DNA from: Liquorilactobacillus capillatus DSM 19910
GTDB lineage: Bacteria; Bacillota; Bacilli; Lactobacillales; Lactobacillaceae
NCBI RefSeq assembly: GCF_001434915.1
Contig: NZ_AZEF01000027.1
Location: 287,001-351,000 of the forward strand
Direction: 5' to 3'
Length of the DNA stretch: 64,000 bases
The notes under the pieces were generated by a model, which ran no database searches, was not told where the DNA came from, and saw only the letters and a list, made by a program, of their open reading frames with translations. A program made the position numbers and the translations under genes. Below are positions 18,801 to 28,121 of this stretch, piece by piece (the first letter of the stretch is position 1; each line of letters starts with the position of its first letter).

Positions 18801-19272
18801 TAACCATAATAGGATAGCCATGTTTCTTAGCAAAATCTTTGACATCAGTCAGTGACTCAGCTGGACCATTACTTCCTGGAATAATATGCAGTCCCGCTTT
18901 TTTTGCTGCTAATTTAGCCTTGATTTTATCCCCAAATGTATCTAGTTGTTCTACGGTTGGACCAATAAAGTTAATCTTGGCTTCCAAACATTTTTGGGCA
19001 AAAACCTCATTTTCCGCCAAAAAGCCATAACCAGGATGGATTGCATCTGCACCAGTCATTTTAGCAATTCTAATAATATCATCCATATCAAGATAGGCTT
19101 CGATCGGTTTCTTTCCCGCACCAACTTGATAAGCTTCATCAGCTTTAAAACGATGAACAGAGAATTCGTCCTCTTTAGCAAAAATAGCAACTGTTTTGAT
19201 TTTTAGTTCTTGACACGCACGAATAATTCGAATAGCGATTTCTCCACGATTAGCAATCAATATTTTTTCCAT
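15841..19272 (-). CDS. pyc: Pyruvate carboxylase
   Basis: This biotin enzyme makes oxaloacetate from pyruvate and bicarbonate with ATP, supplying aspartate for the mDAP and nucleotide pathways. The 1143 residues contain, in order, the biotin carboxylase domain (ILIANRGEIA; ALGGGGRGMR), the carboxyltransferase domain (TTMRDAHQSLFATR), the PC-specific tetramerisation segment, and the biotinyl domain with EAMKM (biotinyl lysine near 1105). The full-length single chain is typical of Firmicutes. It is downstream of ylaN and ftsW, as in B. subtilis, with no terminator between, so it is probably co-transcribed. Confidence 0.98.
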   Translation of the reverse strand: MEKILIANRGEIAIRIIRACQELKIKTVAIFAKEDEFSVHRFKADEAYQVGAGKKPIEAYLDMDDIIRIAKMTGADAIHPGYGFLAENEVFAQKCLEAKINFIGPTVEQLDTFGDKIKAKLAAKKAGLHIIPGSNGPAESLTDVKDFAKKHGYPIMVKAALGGGGRGMRIIENESEIEESYNRARSEAKQSFGDDELYVEKYLKQPKHIEVQILADKHGNVLHLFERDCSVQRRHQKVIEMAPSISLSQERRHAICQAAVRLMESVSYQNAGTVEFLVTADDFYFIEVNPRVQVEHTISEMITDIDIVQAQILIAAGKDLFKDLNLPQQASLKSHGVAIQCRVTTEDPENKFMPDTGKIETYRSPGGFGVRLDGGNAYAGAVITPYFDSLLVKACVQARTFVGAVLKMDRVLDEFRIRGVKTNIAFMRNVINHPVFLAGKASTTFIDNTPELFNFKREKNTINQLLKYIGNVTVNGFPGTEKHKKVFAPKVTIGTDFRAEKNTDNAKKVLDREGASAMINWLRAQDKVLLTDTTMRDAHQSLFATRMRTKDMLPVVDVYDKALPHVFSAEVWGGATFDVAYRFLDEDPWERLKLIRQRMPQTLLQMLFRGSNAVGYKNYPDNVLQKFIAQSATNGIDVFRIFDSLNWVTQMEKSIQFVRDTGKIAEGTMCYTGDVLNKTEHKYDLNYYKELAKDLVAAGSQIIGIKDMAGLLKPKAAYELVSSLKEEIDVPIHLHTHDTTGNGVATYTQAIRGGVDIVDVAMSSLSGTTSQPSMSSLYYALTEDPRQPELNIDNVERVNRYWQGIKPFYQDFMNGITAPQTDIYQTEMPGGQYSNLQQQAKALGIDDFEVVKKTYREVNQLLGNIVKVTPSSKVVGDFAIFMIKNQLTPEDIFERGSQIDFPESVVNFFAGNLGQPAGGFPKKLQEIVLKGRKAIKVRPGSLAQPVDFEQVTQELKEKIKRTPTTEEVLSYVLYPDVFLDYEEMISKFGELEILDTNTFYQGMRKEETIHIDYGVGKKVIVRLNSIGDADEEGNRNLYFTLNGQAQQIVIHDLSKKATVKTVLKAEPTNPRHIGATLSGSVLSVLVTKNQVVKKGEPLIVTEAMKMETTIKAPFNGKISHVHAKAGDILETRDLLLEIEPIKE

Positions 19273-19332
19273 TGAACTCCCACTTTCTGTGAAAATCTGA
19301 ATAATGACCTACTAAAAATTAAATAACCTTAA

Positions 19333-20526
19333 TTAAGCTGTTATTCCTCTCCCAATTGCTGACCGCTGCTTTTCTAAAGTGCGGCGCTGATTAATTGAGA
19401 TATTCATAATGACACCTAACGCTAATGACAAGACAACCATACTTGATCCTCCATATGATACAAATGGTAATGTTACACCAGTAATCGGTAATAGGCCATT
19501 GACAGCTCCAACGTTAAATAGAGTTTCAACCCCAATAAAAGTCCCAATTCCATAACAAACTAAAGTATCATACGTATTACGAGACCGGACACCAATTAAG
19601 TAAATACGTAAAACCAACCACGTAAGTAAGATAAGAACAAAAGTAACTCCAACTACACCAAGCTCTTCACTAATAACAGCTAAAATAAAATCAGTATGTG
19701 CTTCAGGCAAATAGCCCCTTTTCTGAATACTATTACCGAGGCCAAGTCCAAAAAGGCCACCATTACTAATCGCATAATAAGAATTAATCAATTGTTGGCC
19801 ACTAGTGCTGGCAACTTTAAATGGATCATAAAAAGCGACTAATCTGTTGTACATATATGCGTAGCTGGTCCCTTTTAAAGGATTCCAAAAACGTAATAAC
19901 TGAACGGCTATTCCTACACCAAGAAGGGAGCCGGTTAATGTTAACAACCTTTGACGATAATTTATCCCTTGTGCAAACCACATAACAACTACAATCATTA
20001 AGTTAATCGAAAAGCCGCCCAAGTCTGGCTCAATCAATACCAAGAGAAGCAGAGTTGCCACAAGAAGCCAGGGTTTCTTACTTCTTTTTTCAGCCAAAGC
20101 AGTTGAAGTTAGCTGCTCTCTTCTAGATAACAATTGAGCTACAAAGAAAACTAAGTATAGTTTACATAATTCTGCTGGTTGTAAACTAAAGATTTTCAAA
20201 TCAATCCAGCCGTTAGCCCCATTGATTGGATCAGTCAAGAACTTAGCATATAACAATAATAACGCGATCACTATAAACCCATAGATAATAAAATTACGAC
20301 TCATAAATTTCTGAAGTCGATACATATATGCCGTTGTAAAACAAATAAGTCCCAAAAAAACATATAGTAGCTGTTTGATCATATAGGTATTCGTTGCGCT
20401 ACCAACATAAGATAAACTAATCGAACTAGCTGAGTAAACCATTACGACTCCTATTCCGCATAAAACAATATATGGAATAAACAGATAGAAGTCGAAATAA
20501 TGTAATTTATTCCGTATTTTTTTCAT
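19333..20526 (-). CDS. ftsW: FtsW/RodA-family peptidoglycan glycosyltransferase
   Basis: This multi-pass SEDS-family membrane protein polymerises glycan strands at the septum together with a class B PBP. Family signatures across the 397 residues include PAELCKLYLVFF, LIEPDLGG and TLPFVSYGGSS near the C-terminus, with about ten hydrophobic segments. The neighbourhood ylaN-ftsW-pyc is the B. subtilis FtsW locus, which favours FtsW over RodA. Confidence 0.93.
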   Translation of the reverse strand: MKKIRNKLHYFDFYLFIPYIVLCGIGVVMVYSASSISLSYVGSATNTYMIKQLLYVFLGLICFTTAYMYRLQKFMSRNFIIYGFIVIALLLLYAKFLTDPINGANGWIDLKIFSLQPAELCKLYLVFFVAQLLSRREQLTSTALAEKRSKKPWLLVATLLLLVLIEPDLGGFSINLMIVVVMWFAQGINYRQRLLTLTGSLLGVGIAVQLLRFWNPLKGTSYAYMYNRLVAFYDPFKVASTSGQQLINSYYAISNGGLFGLGLGNSIQKRGYLPEAHTDFILAVISEELGVVGVTFVLILLTWLVLRIYLIGVRSRNTYDTLVCYGIGTFIGVETLFNVGAVNGLLPITGVTLPFVSYGGSSMVVLSLALGVIMNISINQRRTLEKQRSAIGRGITA

Positions 20527-20537
20527 AATAATTTCTA

Positions 20538-20813
20538 CTACTTGCCCTCTCCTGCTGCAGCATAAATCGCTGATAAGACATTTTCGAGGTTTTTAACCAA
20601 TTCCTGTCCTTCTTTTTCGGATACTAGACCACAGGCCTGAGCCAGGTGAACCTCTTTCGAGAAACCATAGAGCTGGGTATCTGCCACCTCTTCAAATGCA
20701 GGACATTGTGACAAGCATAACAAATTCTGTTGTTTATCCAGCAAATCCTGAATTTCTTCAGCCTCTTTGGTTAAAAAGATCAGGACCTCTTCTTTTGAAA
20801 CAGATTCACGCAT
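20538..20813 (-). CDS. ylaN: YlaN family protein (DUF1507)
   Basis: The 91-residue soluble helical protein matches YlaN (AEEIQDLLDKQQNLLCLSQCPAFEEVADTQ region). In B. subtilis YlaN is linked to iron homeostasis through Fur and becomes essential at low iron; whether that holds here is unknown. It is the first gene of the ylaN-ftsW-pyc transcript, with a TATAAT-like element about 30 bp upstream of the start. Confidence 0.9.
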   Translation of the reverse strand: MRESVSKEEVLIFLTKEAEEIQDLLDKQQNLLCLSQCPAFEEVADTQLYGFSKEVHLAQACGLVSEKEGQELVKNLENVLSAIYAAAGEGK

Positions 20814-20879
20814 AAAACTTCTGCTCCTTTCCTAACTAGAGCAATTATATCATATAAACATTTCAGTTCCAGTATCTCT

Positions 20880-21150
20880 AGAAGCAGCACTTTAAATTAT
20901 TTTGGGAAAGTGATTAATTTTAATTATCCTGTAATGCTATTATGACGTTAAAATTCGTATTTTTCAATATAAAAGTTACTGTTTTATATTATTTATACAA
21001 TTACACGAACATTTATACTCAAAAAAACTAAAAAAAAGGCTTTTTAACTGTCGGGTAAAAATCTAACTGATACTACCATGACCCTTCAACTGTTAGCTGT
21101 AAATTATAAAACAGTAGCTAAGCTTTTAGACCTTCTTACTGATTACCGAT
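20880..21150. other. Gene-free AT-rich spacer between typA and ylaN
   Basis: I see no credible ORF or RNA gene. The one clear structure is a 12-nt inverted repeat, TACTGTTTTATA at 20977-20988 and its complement at 21105-21116. The spacer separates the typA terminator from the ylaN promoter region. Confidence 0.45.
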
Positions 21151-21153
21151 CCT

Positions 21154-21200
21154 AAAAAAAGAGGTTAAGTCAAAGTAAATCTTGACTTAACCTCTTTTTT
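21154..21200 (-). terminator. Terminator of typA
   Basis: GAGGTTAAGTCAA and TTGACTTAACCTC arms around AGTAAATC, flanked by A7 and T6, form a long perfect stem right after the typA stop. It may be bidirectional. Confidence 0.95.
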
Positions 21201-21221
21201 AGGCTTTTCCGCCCTTAATTC

Positions 21222-23072
21222 CTATTTATTCTTCTTTGCAGCTGTTTTCTTTTGTTTAGCTGCTTTTTCACGTGCATTTGTTTCTAAGATTCGTTTACGT
21301 AGACGAATGTTCTTAGGTGTAATTTCTAAAAGTTCATCTTCATTTAAGAATTCCAATGATTCTTCTAGTGTGTAATGCGTTGGTTTTTTAATTGTTGCTG
21401 TTTGGTCTTTATTTGATGAACGAACGTTCGTCATATTTTTACCCTTAGTAACATTAACTGAAATATCGCGTTCACGCGAACTTTCACCAACAACCATTCC
21501 TTCATAAACTTCTGTTCCTGGATCAACAAAAATCGTTCCACGATCTTCAACACCCATGATTGCATAAGTTGTTGCTTTACCACGGTTAATTGAAACCAAA
21601 GCACCATTACGCCGACCAGGTTCCCAATTATGAATAACCGGTTTGTATTCAGCAAATGTATGGTTAAAGATACCATACCCACGTGTCATTGAAAGAAATT
21701 GTGAATCATATCCAATTAAGCCACGTGTTGGAGCTGAGAATGTCAAACGGGTCTGACCATTTGAATTGGTCTCCATATTAACCATTTCACCTTTACGCTG
21801 TGCTAACGAATCAATAACACTACCAGAAAATTCATCTGGCGTATCAATCGTTACACTTTCAAAAGGTTCACACATCTTGCCTTCAACTTCACGATAAATA
21901 ACCTGTGGACGTGAAACGGCAAGTTCAAAACCTTCGCGACGTAGGGTCTCAATCAGAATTGATAAATGTAATTCTCCACGACCAGAAACAACCCAAGCAT
22001 CTGGTGATTCAGTATCCTCAACTCGCAAAGAAACATCAGTATGCAGTTGCACTTTCAACCGTTCTTCCAGCTTACGTGCAGTAACATGGTCACCTTCTTG
22101 ACCAACAAAAGGTGAATCATTTGTTCTAAAAGTCATCTGTAAGGTAGGCGGGTCAATCCGTAAAACAGGTAAGGCATCTGGATGACCTGCAGGGCAAACT
22201 GTTTCACCTACAAAGATATCTTCCATACCTGAAATAGCGATTAAGTCACCCGCTTTTGCTTCATTAATTTCCAATCTCTTCAAGCCGAAGAAACCGAATA
22301 ACTTAGTAACGCGGAAATTCTTTTGCGTTCCATCAAGCTTCATAACTGTAACTTGGTCTCCGACTTTAATCTTTCCACGGAAAACACGTCCAATACCAAT
22401 CCGACCAACAAACTCATTGTAATCAAGCATTGAAACTTGGAATTGCAATGGTTCGTCAGAGTTGTCTACTGGGGCAGGAATAGTTTTCAAAATAGCATTA
22501 AAAATTGGATCCATCGTGTGTTCCTGTGTATCCAAATCTGATTCCAAAGAAGAAGTCCCATTAACGGCTGAAGCATAGATAACTGGAAATTCGAGTTGTG
22601 ATTCTTCGGCACCTAATTCGATAAACAAATCAAGCACTTCATCAACTACTTCTTCAGGACGAGCTCCTGGACGGTCAATCTTGTTAATAATAACGATTGG
22701 GGTCAAATGCTGTTCCAAAGCTTTCTTCAGAACAAAACGGGTTTGCGGCATTGTTCCTTCAAAAGCATCAACAATTAGCAAAACCCCATCAACCATTTTC
22801 ATGATTCGTTCAACTTCGCCACCAAAATCGGCATGTCCGGGAGTATCCAGAATATTGATTTGTTTTCCCTTATATTCAACTGCCGTATTCTTTGAAAGAA
22901 TTGTAATTCCACGTTCTTTTTCAATTGCATTTGAGTCAAGTGCACGGTCATCAATCTCTGTATGTTCATCTAAAGTATCCGATTGCTTAAGTAACTCATT
23001 AACTAATGTTGTTTTACCATGGTCAACATGGGCAATAATGGCAACATTACGGATATCATCACGTATTTTCAA
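21222..23072 (-). CDS. typA: Ribosome-associated GTPase TypA/BipA
   Basis: This translational GTPase related to EF-G acts in 50S assembly and stress adaptation. The 616 residues have the P-loop [10 protein letters not shown], switch II DTPGHADFGGE, NKIDRPGARP, domain II, and the TypA-specific C-terminal domain (RGLIGYDSQFLSMTRG). The start is a TTG at 23072 preceded by GAAAGGA; the family N-terminus KIRDDIRNVAIIAHVDHGK begins immediately there. The C-terminus is lysine-rich. Confidence 0.96.
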   Translation of the reverse strand: MKIRDDIRNVAIIAHVDHGKTTLVNELLKQSDTLDEHTEIDDRALDSNAIEKERGITILSKNTAVEYKGKQINILDTPGHADFGGEVERIMKMVDGVLLIVDAFEGTMPQTRFVLKKALEQHLTPIVIINKIDRPGARPEEVVDEVLDLFIELGAEESQLEFPVIYASAVNGTSSLESDLDTQEHTMDPIFNAILKTIPAPVDNSDEPLQFQVSMLDYNEFVGRIGIGRVFRGKIKVGDQVTVMKLDGTQKNFRVTKLFGFFGLKRLEINEAKAGDLIAISGMEDIFVGETVCPAGHPDALPVLRIDPPTLQMTFRTNDSPFVGQEGDHVTARKLEERLKVQLHTDVSLRVEDTESPDAWVVSGRGELHLSILIETLRREGFELAVSRPQVIYREVEGKMCEPFESVTIDTPDEFSGSVIDSLAQRKGEMVNMETNSNGQTRLTFSAPTRGLIGYDSQFLSMTRGYGIFNHTFAEYKPVIHNWEPGRRNGALVSINRGKATTYAIMGVEDRGTIFVDPGTEVYEGMVVGESSRERDISVNVTKGKNMTNVRSSNKDQTATIKKPTHYTLEESLEFLNEDELLEITPKNIRLRKRILETNAREKAAKQKKTAAKKNK

Positions 23073-23189
23073 ATTTATTTTCTTCCTTTCGCAATATGAA
23101 TCTCTCTACAAGAAAAAATGCCGCTCAAGATACAATCAAAACTCTTCATCAGTTTTTGAAAACTCCCGAAGCCAGCTTTCATTACTCGG

Positions 23190-23221
23190 CATAAAAAAAC
23201 TGTGACTCTCCCGTCACAGCT
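23190..23221 (-). terminator. Terminator of the inositol-monophosphatase-family gene
   Basis: On the minus strand GCTGTGAC-GGGA-GAGTCACAG is followed by T7, directly downstream of the stop codon at 23228. Confidence 0.9.
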
Positions 23222-23227
23222 CAAGAC

Positions 23228-24010
23228 CTAGTAAATCGACTGTACGATTCTAGTTATGTCTTTTTGAGCATTTTTCGTTGCTACTAATACATCACTAGAT
23301 GATAACATATCAATAGGCTTACCGTCAATCGTTTTCACAACTAAACCCAAGGTTTCTGCAAGGACTTTTCCCGCAGCGTAGTCCCATGGGCGCAGATACG
23401 AACTATAAGCAACGCACTGACCATTCAAAACATGGATAAATTGGAGTCCCGAACAACCATATATCCTTGTTCCACAGCTCCTCATTGCTACATTCTGCAA
23501 ATTATGATAATTTTTAATAAGCAGCGGCGCCCCAACTCCAAAGAGTCCGCCTTCAAGCCCTTTATTGCGGGGTGGAGCCATTTTTTCGTTATTGCAGTAA
23601 ACACCGATATCAGCGCCTCCCCAATATAACTTATCTTGCATAATATCATAAATATAACCACGTAATCCCTTATCTTTCTGATAAACTGCGATCATACTTG
23701 CAAAATGATCTCTTTGCTTTACAAAGTTCATCGTTCCATCTATTGGATCAATAATCCAAAGTAGCCCGTCGACTGCTGGTTTCGTATTTTCATTTACACT
23801 TTCTTCACCTACTATTCCAGAAGCAGGATAATATTTTTTTATCTTATCTCTGTAAAAGGCTTCAACTTCACGATCAATATTGGTCACTAAATCATTTGGA
23901 CCTGTTTTAGTTGTTATGTCCAATTGCTCATTGAAACTTACAAGAATTTTAGTACGAGCTTCTCGCATCCAGGCTTTTACACGCTGGTCTAACAATTTTA
24001 GTGATTCCAA
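23228..24010 (-). CDS. suhB: Inositol monophosphatase family phosphatase
   Basis: This Mg-dependent, lithium-sensitive-type sugar phosphatase fold protein has 260 residues. Its metal-binding motifs are GEES (IVGEESVNEN), DPIDGTMNF and WDYAAG. The true substrate (inositol phosphate, NADP or another small phosphate) cannot be told from sequence. The start is TTG at 24010 behind AAGGAGA. It follows the UPF0223 gene after 18 bp, so the two probably form an operon. Confidence 0.9.
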   Translation of the reverse strand: MESLKLLDQRVKAWMREARTKILVSFNEQLDITTKTGPNDLVTNIDREVEAFYRDKIKKYYPASGIVGEESVNENTKPAVDGLLWIIDPIDGTMNFVKQRDHFASMIAVYQKDKGLRGYIYDIMQDKLYWGGADIGVYCNNEKMAPPRNKGLEGGLFGVGAPLLIKNYHNLQNVAMRSCGTRIYGCSGLQFIHVLNGQCVAYSSYLRPWDYAAGKVLAETLGLVVKTIDGKPIDMLSSSDVLVATKNAQKDITRIVQSIY

Positions 24011-24028
24011 AACCTACGTCTCCTTTGC

Positions 24029-24313
24029 TTAATCTTCAAGATGCAAATAATCCTTCTGCGTTTTGCGAGCAAACTGCACCGCTCGATAAATACTCAAGCC
24101 TGATAAGCGGTAAAATTCACGGTCAAGTTGTTTTTGTGTCATCTTCATTGAGGCAACTTCAGTAAAAGCTGCATACTTTGCTAGAAATTCTGTTCGTGCA
24201 ATTTTAGCAGTATATATTTGTTCAACAACATAATAAAATTCAGTTGCTTTTACAATATCCGCTGTAGACCATTCTTCTCTTAATGGATAACTAATATTTT
24301 GCGGTAATTTCAT
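24029..24313 (-). CDS. UPF0223 family protein (YktA-like)
   Basis: This is a 94-residue soluble helical protein of the UPF0223 family, recognised by YPLREEWSTADIVKATEFY at the N-terminus. No biochemical function is known to me. It is always close to an inositol-monophosphatase-family gene in Firmicutes, as here, and diverges from def. Confidence 0.85.
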   Translation of the reverse strand: MKLPQNISYPLREEWSTADIVKATEFYYVVEQIYTAKIARTEFLAKYAAFTEVASMKMTQKQLDREFYRLSGLSIYRAVQFARKTQKDYLHLED

Positions 24314-24384
24314 AGATACTTGTCTCCTTTAGTTGACTAGTCTAATAGCAGTAATTATCCTACTAAAAAGCCTAACCTAAATGT

Positions 24385-24449
24385 ATTATACATAAATTAG
24401 AACAGCAACATGAAAATAATTTTAAAAATATCCATTAATAGTCTATAAT
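24385..24449. promoter_or_regulatory. Divergent promoter region between the UPF0223 gene and def
   Basis: A TATAAT on the minus strand (24385-24390) faces leftward towards the UPF0223 gene, and a TATAAT on the plus strand (24444-24449) faces def. Neither has a good -35 at 17 bp. Confidence 0.45.
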
Positions 24450-24485
24450 TAAGTAGATTAGATTTTAAAAATGGAGGAACTAGTT

Positions 24486-25040
24486 TTGATTACTATGGAT
24501 AACATAATTCGCGAGGGTAACCCTACTCTACGCGCACGCGCCCAAGCTCTCAGCTTTCCACTGACCGCTGAACAAAAGCAGCTTGCACATAATATGATGG
24601 AATTTCTTGAGAACAGTCAGAATCCTGAATTGGCTGAAAAATATAAGCTCAGAGCAGGTGTTGGCTTAGCAGCACCACAAGTTGACGTCTCAATTAGAAT
24701 GACTGCAGTTTTAGTACCAGACGAAAATGACAAACCACTCTTCAAACACGTTCTAGTTAACCCTACGATTTTAAGTGAGTCAGTTAAAATGGCCGCTCTT
24801 TCTGAAGGTGAAGGCTGCCTCTCAGTTGACCGGGAAGTCCCTGGTTATGTTCCCCGCCACGATCGTATCACATTACGTTGGTACGATTTAGAGGGGACAA
24901 AGCATGTTACCAAACTCAGGGATTACCCAGCGATTGTCTGTCAACACGAGATAGACCATTTGAATGGAATTCTCTTTTTTGATCATATCAACAAAAAAAA
25001 GCCTTTTAATGTTGATGATAACACCGTCATTCTCGGTTAG
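24486..25040 (+). CDS. def: Peptide deformylase
   Basis: Def removes the formyl group from nascent N-formylmethionine. All three metal and active-site motifs are present: GVGLAAPQV, EGCLSV and QHEIDHLNG. The Gram-positive type-2 length is 184 residues. I start it at the TTG at 24486 (MITMDNIIREGNPTLR), as GGAGG at 24473-24477 lies at the right distance; the ATG at 24471 overlaps the ribosome-binding site itself. Confidence 0.96.
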   Translation: MITMDNIIREGNPTLRARAQALSFPLTAEQKQLAHNMMEFLENSQNPELAEKYKLRAGVGLAAPQVDVSIRMTAVLVPDENDKPLFKHVLVNPTILSESVKMAALSEGEGCLSVDREVPGYVPRHDRITLRWYDLEGTKHVTKLRDYPAIVCQHEIDHLNGILFFDHINKKKPFNVDDNTVILG

Positions 25041-25074
25041 TTATACGCGAAAAAATCTAGCGTTTCACTGTAGT

Positions 25075-25110
25075 AAGGGCTGGGCAAGTTTACTTGACCC
25101 AGCCTTTTTT
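25075..25110 (+). terminator. Terminator of def
   Basis: GGCTGGGCAAG pairs with CTTGACCCAGCC and is followed by T6. Confidence 0.9.
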
Positions 25111-25238
25111 ACAGTCAGCTTTTTGTGCACTGCTGACATGTTATCTATAAAGCTTTATTAACAGGTATGACTTACATGCGCCTTAGTGTACTTTTGGTAT
25201 ACCCTGATAGCTAGATCGTCTGGTATTCATACCTAAGC

Positions 25239-25721
25239 TTAACCCTCAAGTTTATCAATATCACCTAAGTAGTCCAATGTTTGCTGGTTAGAGATGCAAG
25301 CTACCTCGATATGAATCGACGATGTCAGGAACCATAAATCTGAAATCAAAAAAGCCGGGGTCTTTTCAAAATGAAAAATAGAATTTTTTTGGGCGTAAAG
25401 AGCTAACTGGGCATTTAGATTTTGCCGAAACTGCTCTAATTCTTTTTTAGTTGCTTTTTGCGCTGGCAAAATATATTCAAAAACGGTTACTCCCTTACCC
25501 CAGATACTCGCTAGAAGCCGTGAGTTATTGATTTCACTACTATAATCATCTAGCCACTCTGTTGACAGTTGTGCGAGAGAATTAGAGACAGCCTTATCAG
25601 TTATTTTTTTATTTTTAGCCTGTAAAATCGTCAGTGCTTTTTGGCGTAAAATTCGCTTGCTAATAAAAAAGATTAACAAGACAATAATTAAAAGTATTAT
25701 CAAAATAAAAAAGCGCATCAA
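25239..25721 (-). CDS. Small single-pass membrane protein, unknown
   Basis: I do not recognise this 160-residue protein. Residues 3-23 are a very hydrophobic helix, so it is probably membrane-anchored with the C-terminal part facing one side. The rest is a mixed alpha/beta region with AKNKKITDKAVS, TKKELEQFRQNLNAQLALYAQ and a strand-rich end. It is monocistronic on the minus strand between def and rpoY. An ATG with GAGGTGGTTTG-type ribosome-binding sequence supports translation. Confidence 0.75.
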   Translation of the reverse strand: MMRFFILIILLIIVLLIFFISKRILRQKALTILQAKNKKITDKAVSNSLAQLSTEWLDDYSSEINNSRLLASIWGKGVTVFEYILPAQKATKKELEQFRQNLNAQLALYAQKNSIFHFEKTPAFLISDLWFLTSSIHIEVACISNQQTLDYLGDIDKLEG

Positions 25722-25827
25722 ACCACCTCATTTCCTTCTCTGATTATACCATGTTCACTGAAGTTAGCAGTATTGAAAACAAATGTTAACCGAAATTAGC
25801 ACCTTTATATACTTCTCAGAGTATCTA

Positions 25828-25836
25828 TGCTAAAAT
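25828..25836 (+). promoter_or_regulatory. Candidate extended -10 promoter of rpoY-rnjA
   Basis: TGC-TAAAAT forms an extended -10 without a clear -35. It would give a leader of about 120 nt containing a small ATTGT-GAAA-ACAAT hairpin ahead of rpoY. Confidence 0.4.
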
Positions 25837-25961
25837 GATAACAATTATTGTGAAAACAATCCACGTTCGGAAAATCGTTTTTGTCTTTAATTTACGCTAT
25901 CACTTACTGTAGGCAGGTATAGTCGTAAAAATTTATTTATTTAATAAGGAGTTTTTTTATA

Positions 25962-26189
25962 ATGATTTTTAAAGTATTTTATCAACCTTCTAAGAAGATC
26001 AACCCACGTCGTGAAAACACACAATCACTTTACCTTGAGGCCAACTCACAAGTCGAAGCTCGTATCATAACTGAAGAGCAGACTTCTTACAACATTGAAC
26101 ATATTGAGGGATTAGACCCCAAAGCTCTTGAGTATGAACAATTGAGTCCCAACTATAAATTAACGGAGTTCAACAATGAAAAAGCTTAG
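25962..26189 (+). CDS. rpoY: RNA polymerase epsilon subunit
   Basis: RpoY (YkzG, DUF1447) is a small Firmicute RNA polymerase subunit. The 75 residues show [19 protein letters not shown] and the family C-terminal pattern. It overlaps rnjA by 14 nt, the standard rpoY-rnjA arrangement, which implies translational coupling. The ribosome-binding site AAGGAG lies 8-13 bases upstream. Confidence 0.93.
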   Translation: MIFKVFYQPSKKINPRRENTQSLYLEANSQVEARIITEEQTSYNIEHIEGLDPKALEYEQLSPNYKLTEFNNEKA

Positions 26190-27852
26190 CGTCAGAAATA
26201 ATGAAACTGCTGTTTTTGCAGTTGGCGGTTTAGGCGAAATTGGAAAGAATACTTATGGGGTCCAATTTCAAGATGAAATCATTGTTGTTGATGCAGGGAT
26301 TAAATTTCCAGAAGATGACCTCTTAGGAATTGACTATGTTATTCCCGACTATCAATATTTAGTTGCTAACCAACAAAAGATCAAAGCCTTAGTTATTACT
26401 CATGGCCACGAAGATCATATCGGCGGTATCCCCTATCTTCTGAAAAAAATCAATGTTCCTATTTATGCTGGTCCACTTGCATTGGCTCTAATTAAGAGCA
26501 AACTTGAGGAACACGGTTTATTAAGAACCACTGAACTACATGAGATAAATGAAGACTCTGTTTTAAAGTTTCGTAAAACAAGTGTCTCATTCTTTAGAAC
26601 AACTCATTCGATTCCAGATACTCTAGGTGTTGCGGTTAAGACACCTAGTGGAACGATTGTTGCTACAGGTGACTATAAATTTGATCTGACACCAGTTACC
26701 AACCAGCCACCTAATTTACAGAGAATGGCTAAATTAGGTAGTGAAGGTGTTCTATGTCTTCTATCTGATAGTACCAACGCTGAGATTCCTAACTTTACAA
26801 AATCCGAACGGTGGGTTGGAAAATCAATAAAGCGTATTTTTGAAAAAGTTGAAGGTCGGATTATCTTTGCCACTTTCGCTTCTAATATCTCACGTATTCA
26901 ACAAGCCGCTGAAGTTGCGGTTGCCAAAGGAAGAAAAATAGCTGTTTTCGGTCGTAGTATGGAAGCGGCTATTATCAACGGACGAGAACTCGGCTATCTT
27001 GATATTCCTGATGATGCACTTGTTGATTCAAGACAGATTAATACTTTACCTGCAAATAAAGTTATGATTTTATGTACAGGTTCGCAGGGTGAACCCATGG
27101 CTGCTCTGAGTCGAATAGCTAATGGTACTCATCGCCAAGTTGCAATTCAACCAGGTGACACTGTCGTTTTCTCAAGCTCCCCTATTCCTGGTAACACAAC
27201 TAGTGTTAATCATGTTATTAATGAGCTTGAAGAAGCCGGGGCTGATGTTATCCATGGTAAAGTCAATAATATCCATGCTTCCGGTCATGGTGGTCAAGAA
27301 GAACAAAAACTAATGTTGCGTTTGATCAAACCTAAATTTTTTGTTCCCGTCCATGGTGAGTACCGGATGTTAAAAATCCATACTGAATTAGCCGAGCGCT
27401 GTGATGTTCCTAAGGACCATTCATTCATTATGGGTAACGGAGATGTCCTCGCTCTTACTAAAGATTCCGCTCGAATGGCAGGGCACTTCAACGCTGGCGA
27501 TGTTTACGTTGATGGTTCTGGTGTTGGTGATATCGGTAACGTTGTTTTACGTGATCGCCGTGTCCTTTCGGAAGAAGGTCTAGTAATTGTTGTCGCAACG
27601 ATCAACTTAAAAAGTCAGGAGATTTTAGCAGGCCCAGATTTACTTTCCCGTGGTTTCATTTATATGCGAGAATCTGGCGAACTGATCGATCGTGGACGCC
27701 GCCGCTTATTCAGAGTTATGCGTCGCGTTTTAAGTAAATCCAATGTTAGTGAAGCAATGTTGAAGGATGCTATTATCGATGACTTACGCCGTTTCTTATA
27801 CGACCAAACAGAACGTCACCCGATGATTATTCCGATGCTCGTAATGATTTAA
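26176..27852 (+). CDS. rnjA: Ribonuclease J1
   Basis: This 5'-3' exonuclease/endonuclease handles mRNA decay and 16S maturation. The 558 residues carry an intact metallo-beta-lactamase motif HGHEDHIGG (H76, H78, D80, H81), [17 protein letters not shown], and the beta-CASP region with SGHGGQEE. Compared with the J2 paralogue at 2726-4432 all metal ligands are kept, so J1 should be the active subunit. Its start lies inside rpoY. Confidence 0.95.
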   Translation: MKKLSVRNNETAVFAVGGLGEIGKNTYGVQFQDEIIVVDAGIKFPEDDLLGIDYVIPDYQYLVANQQKIKALVITHGHEDHIGGIPYLLKKINVPIYAGPLALALIKSKLEEHGLLRTTELHEINEDSVLKFRKTSVSFFRTTHSIPDTLGVAVKTPSGTIVATGDYKFDLTPVTNQPPNLQRMAKLGSEGVLCLLSDSTNAEIPNFTKSERWVGKSIKRIFEKVEGRIIFATFASNISRIQQAAEVAVAKGRKIAVFGRSMEAAIINGRELGYLDIPDDALVDSRQINTLPANKVMILCTGSQGEPMAALSRIANGTHRQVAIQPGDTVVFSSSPIPGNTTSVNHVINELEEAGADVIHGKVNNIHASGHGGQEEQKLMLRLIKPKFFVPVHGEYRMLKIHTELAERCDVPKDHSFIMGNGDVLALTKDSARMAGHFNAGDVYVDGSGVGDIGNVVLRDRRVLSEEGLVIVVATINLKSQEILAGPDLLSRGFIYMRESGELIDRGRRRLFRVMRRVLSKSNVSEAMLKDAIIDDLRRFLYDQTERHPMIIPMLVMI

Positions 27853-27888
27853 TTACTAACTTTTCAAAAAGTGAATATAAATAATTTG

Positions 27889-27934
27889 CCCTCTCAAACT
27901 TGCATTTAATATCAAGTCTAAGAGGGTCTTTTTA
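27889..27934 (+). terminator. Terminator of rpoY-rnjA
   Basis: CCCTCT/AGAGGG outer arms and ACTTG/CAAGT inner arms form a hairpin followed by TCTTTTT. Confidence 0.85.
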
Positions 27935-28060
27935 GGGTTAAAACTTAGTATATACTAAGTTACGATGTAAGTTTTTTTATTCAAGCTATACATCATTATT
28001 CAAATAGAAAATAGAATCATCAAAAAATTACTAAATTTTTATTTTCACCCCTTCAAAGTC

Positions 28061-28088
28061 TTGTAAATAAAGTCAATTATTATATAAT
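28061..28088 (+). promoter_or_regulatory. Promoter of the diacylglycerol-kinase-like gene
   Basis: TTGTAA (28061-28066) and TATAAT (28083-28088) are spaced by 16 bp, about 30 bp ahead of the GTG start. Confidence 0.7.
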
Positions 28089-28121
28089 AAGCGAGGATTG
28101 TTAGAATGGAGGGCAATTAGT

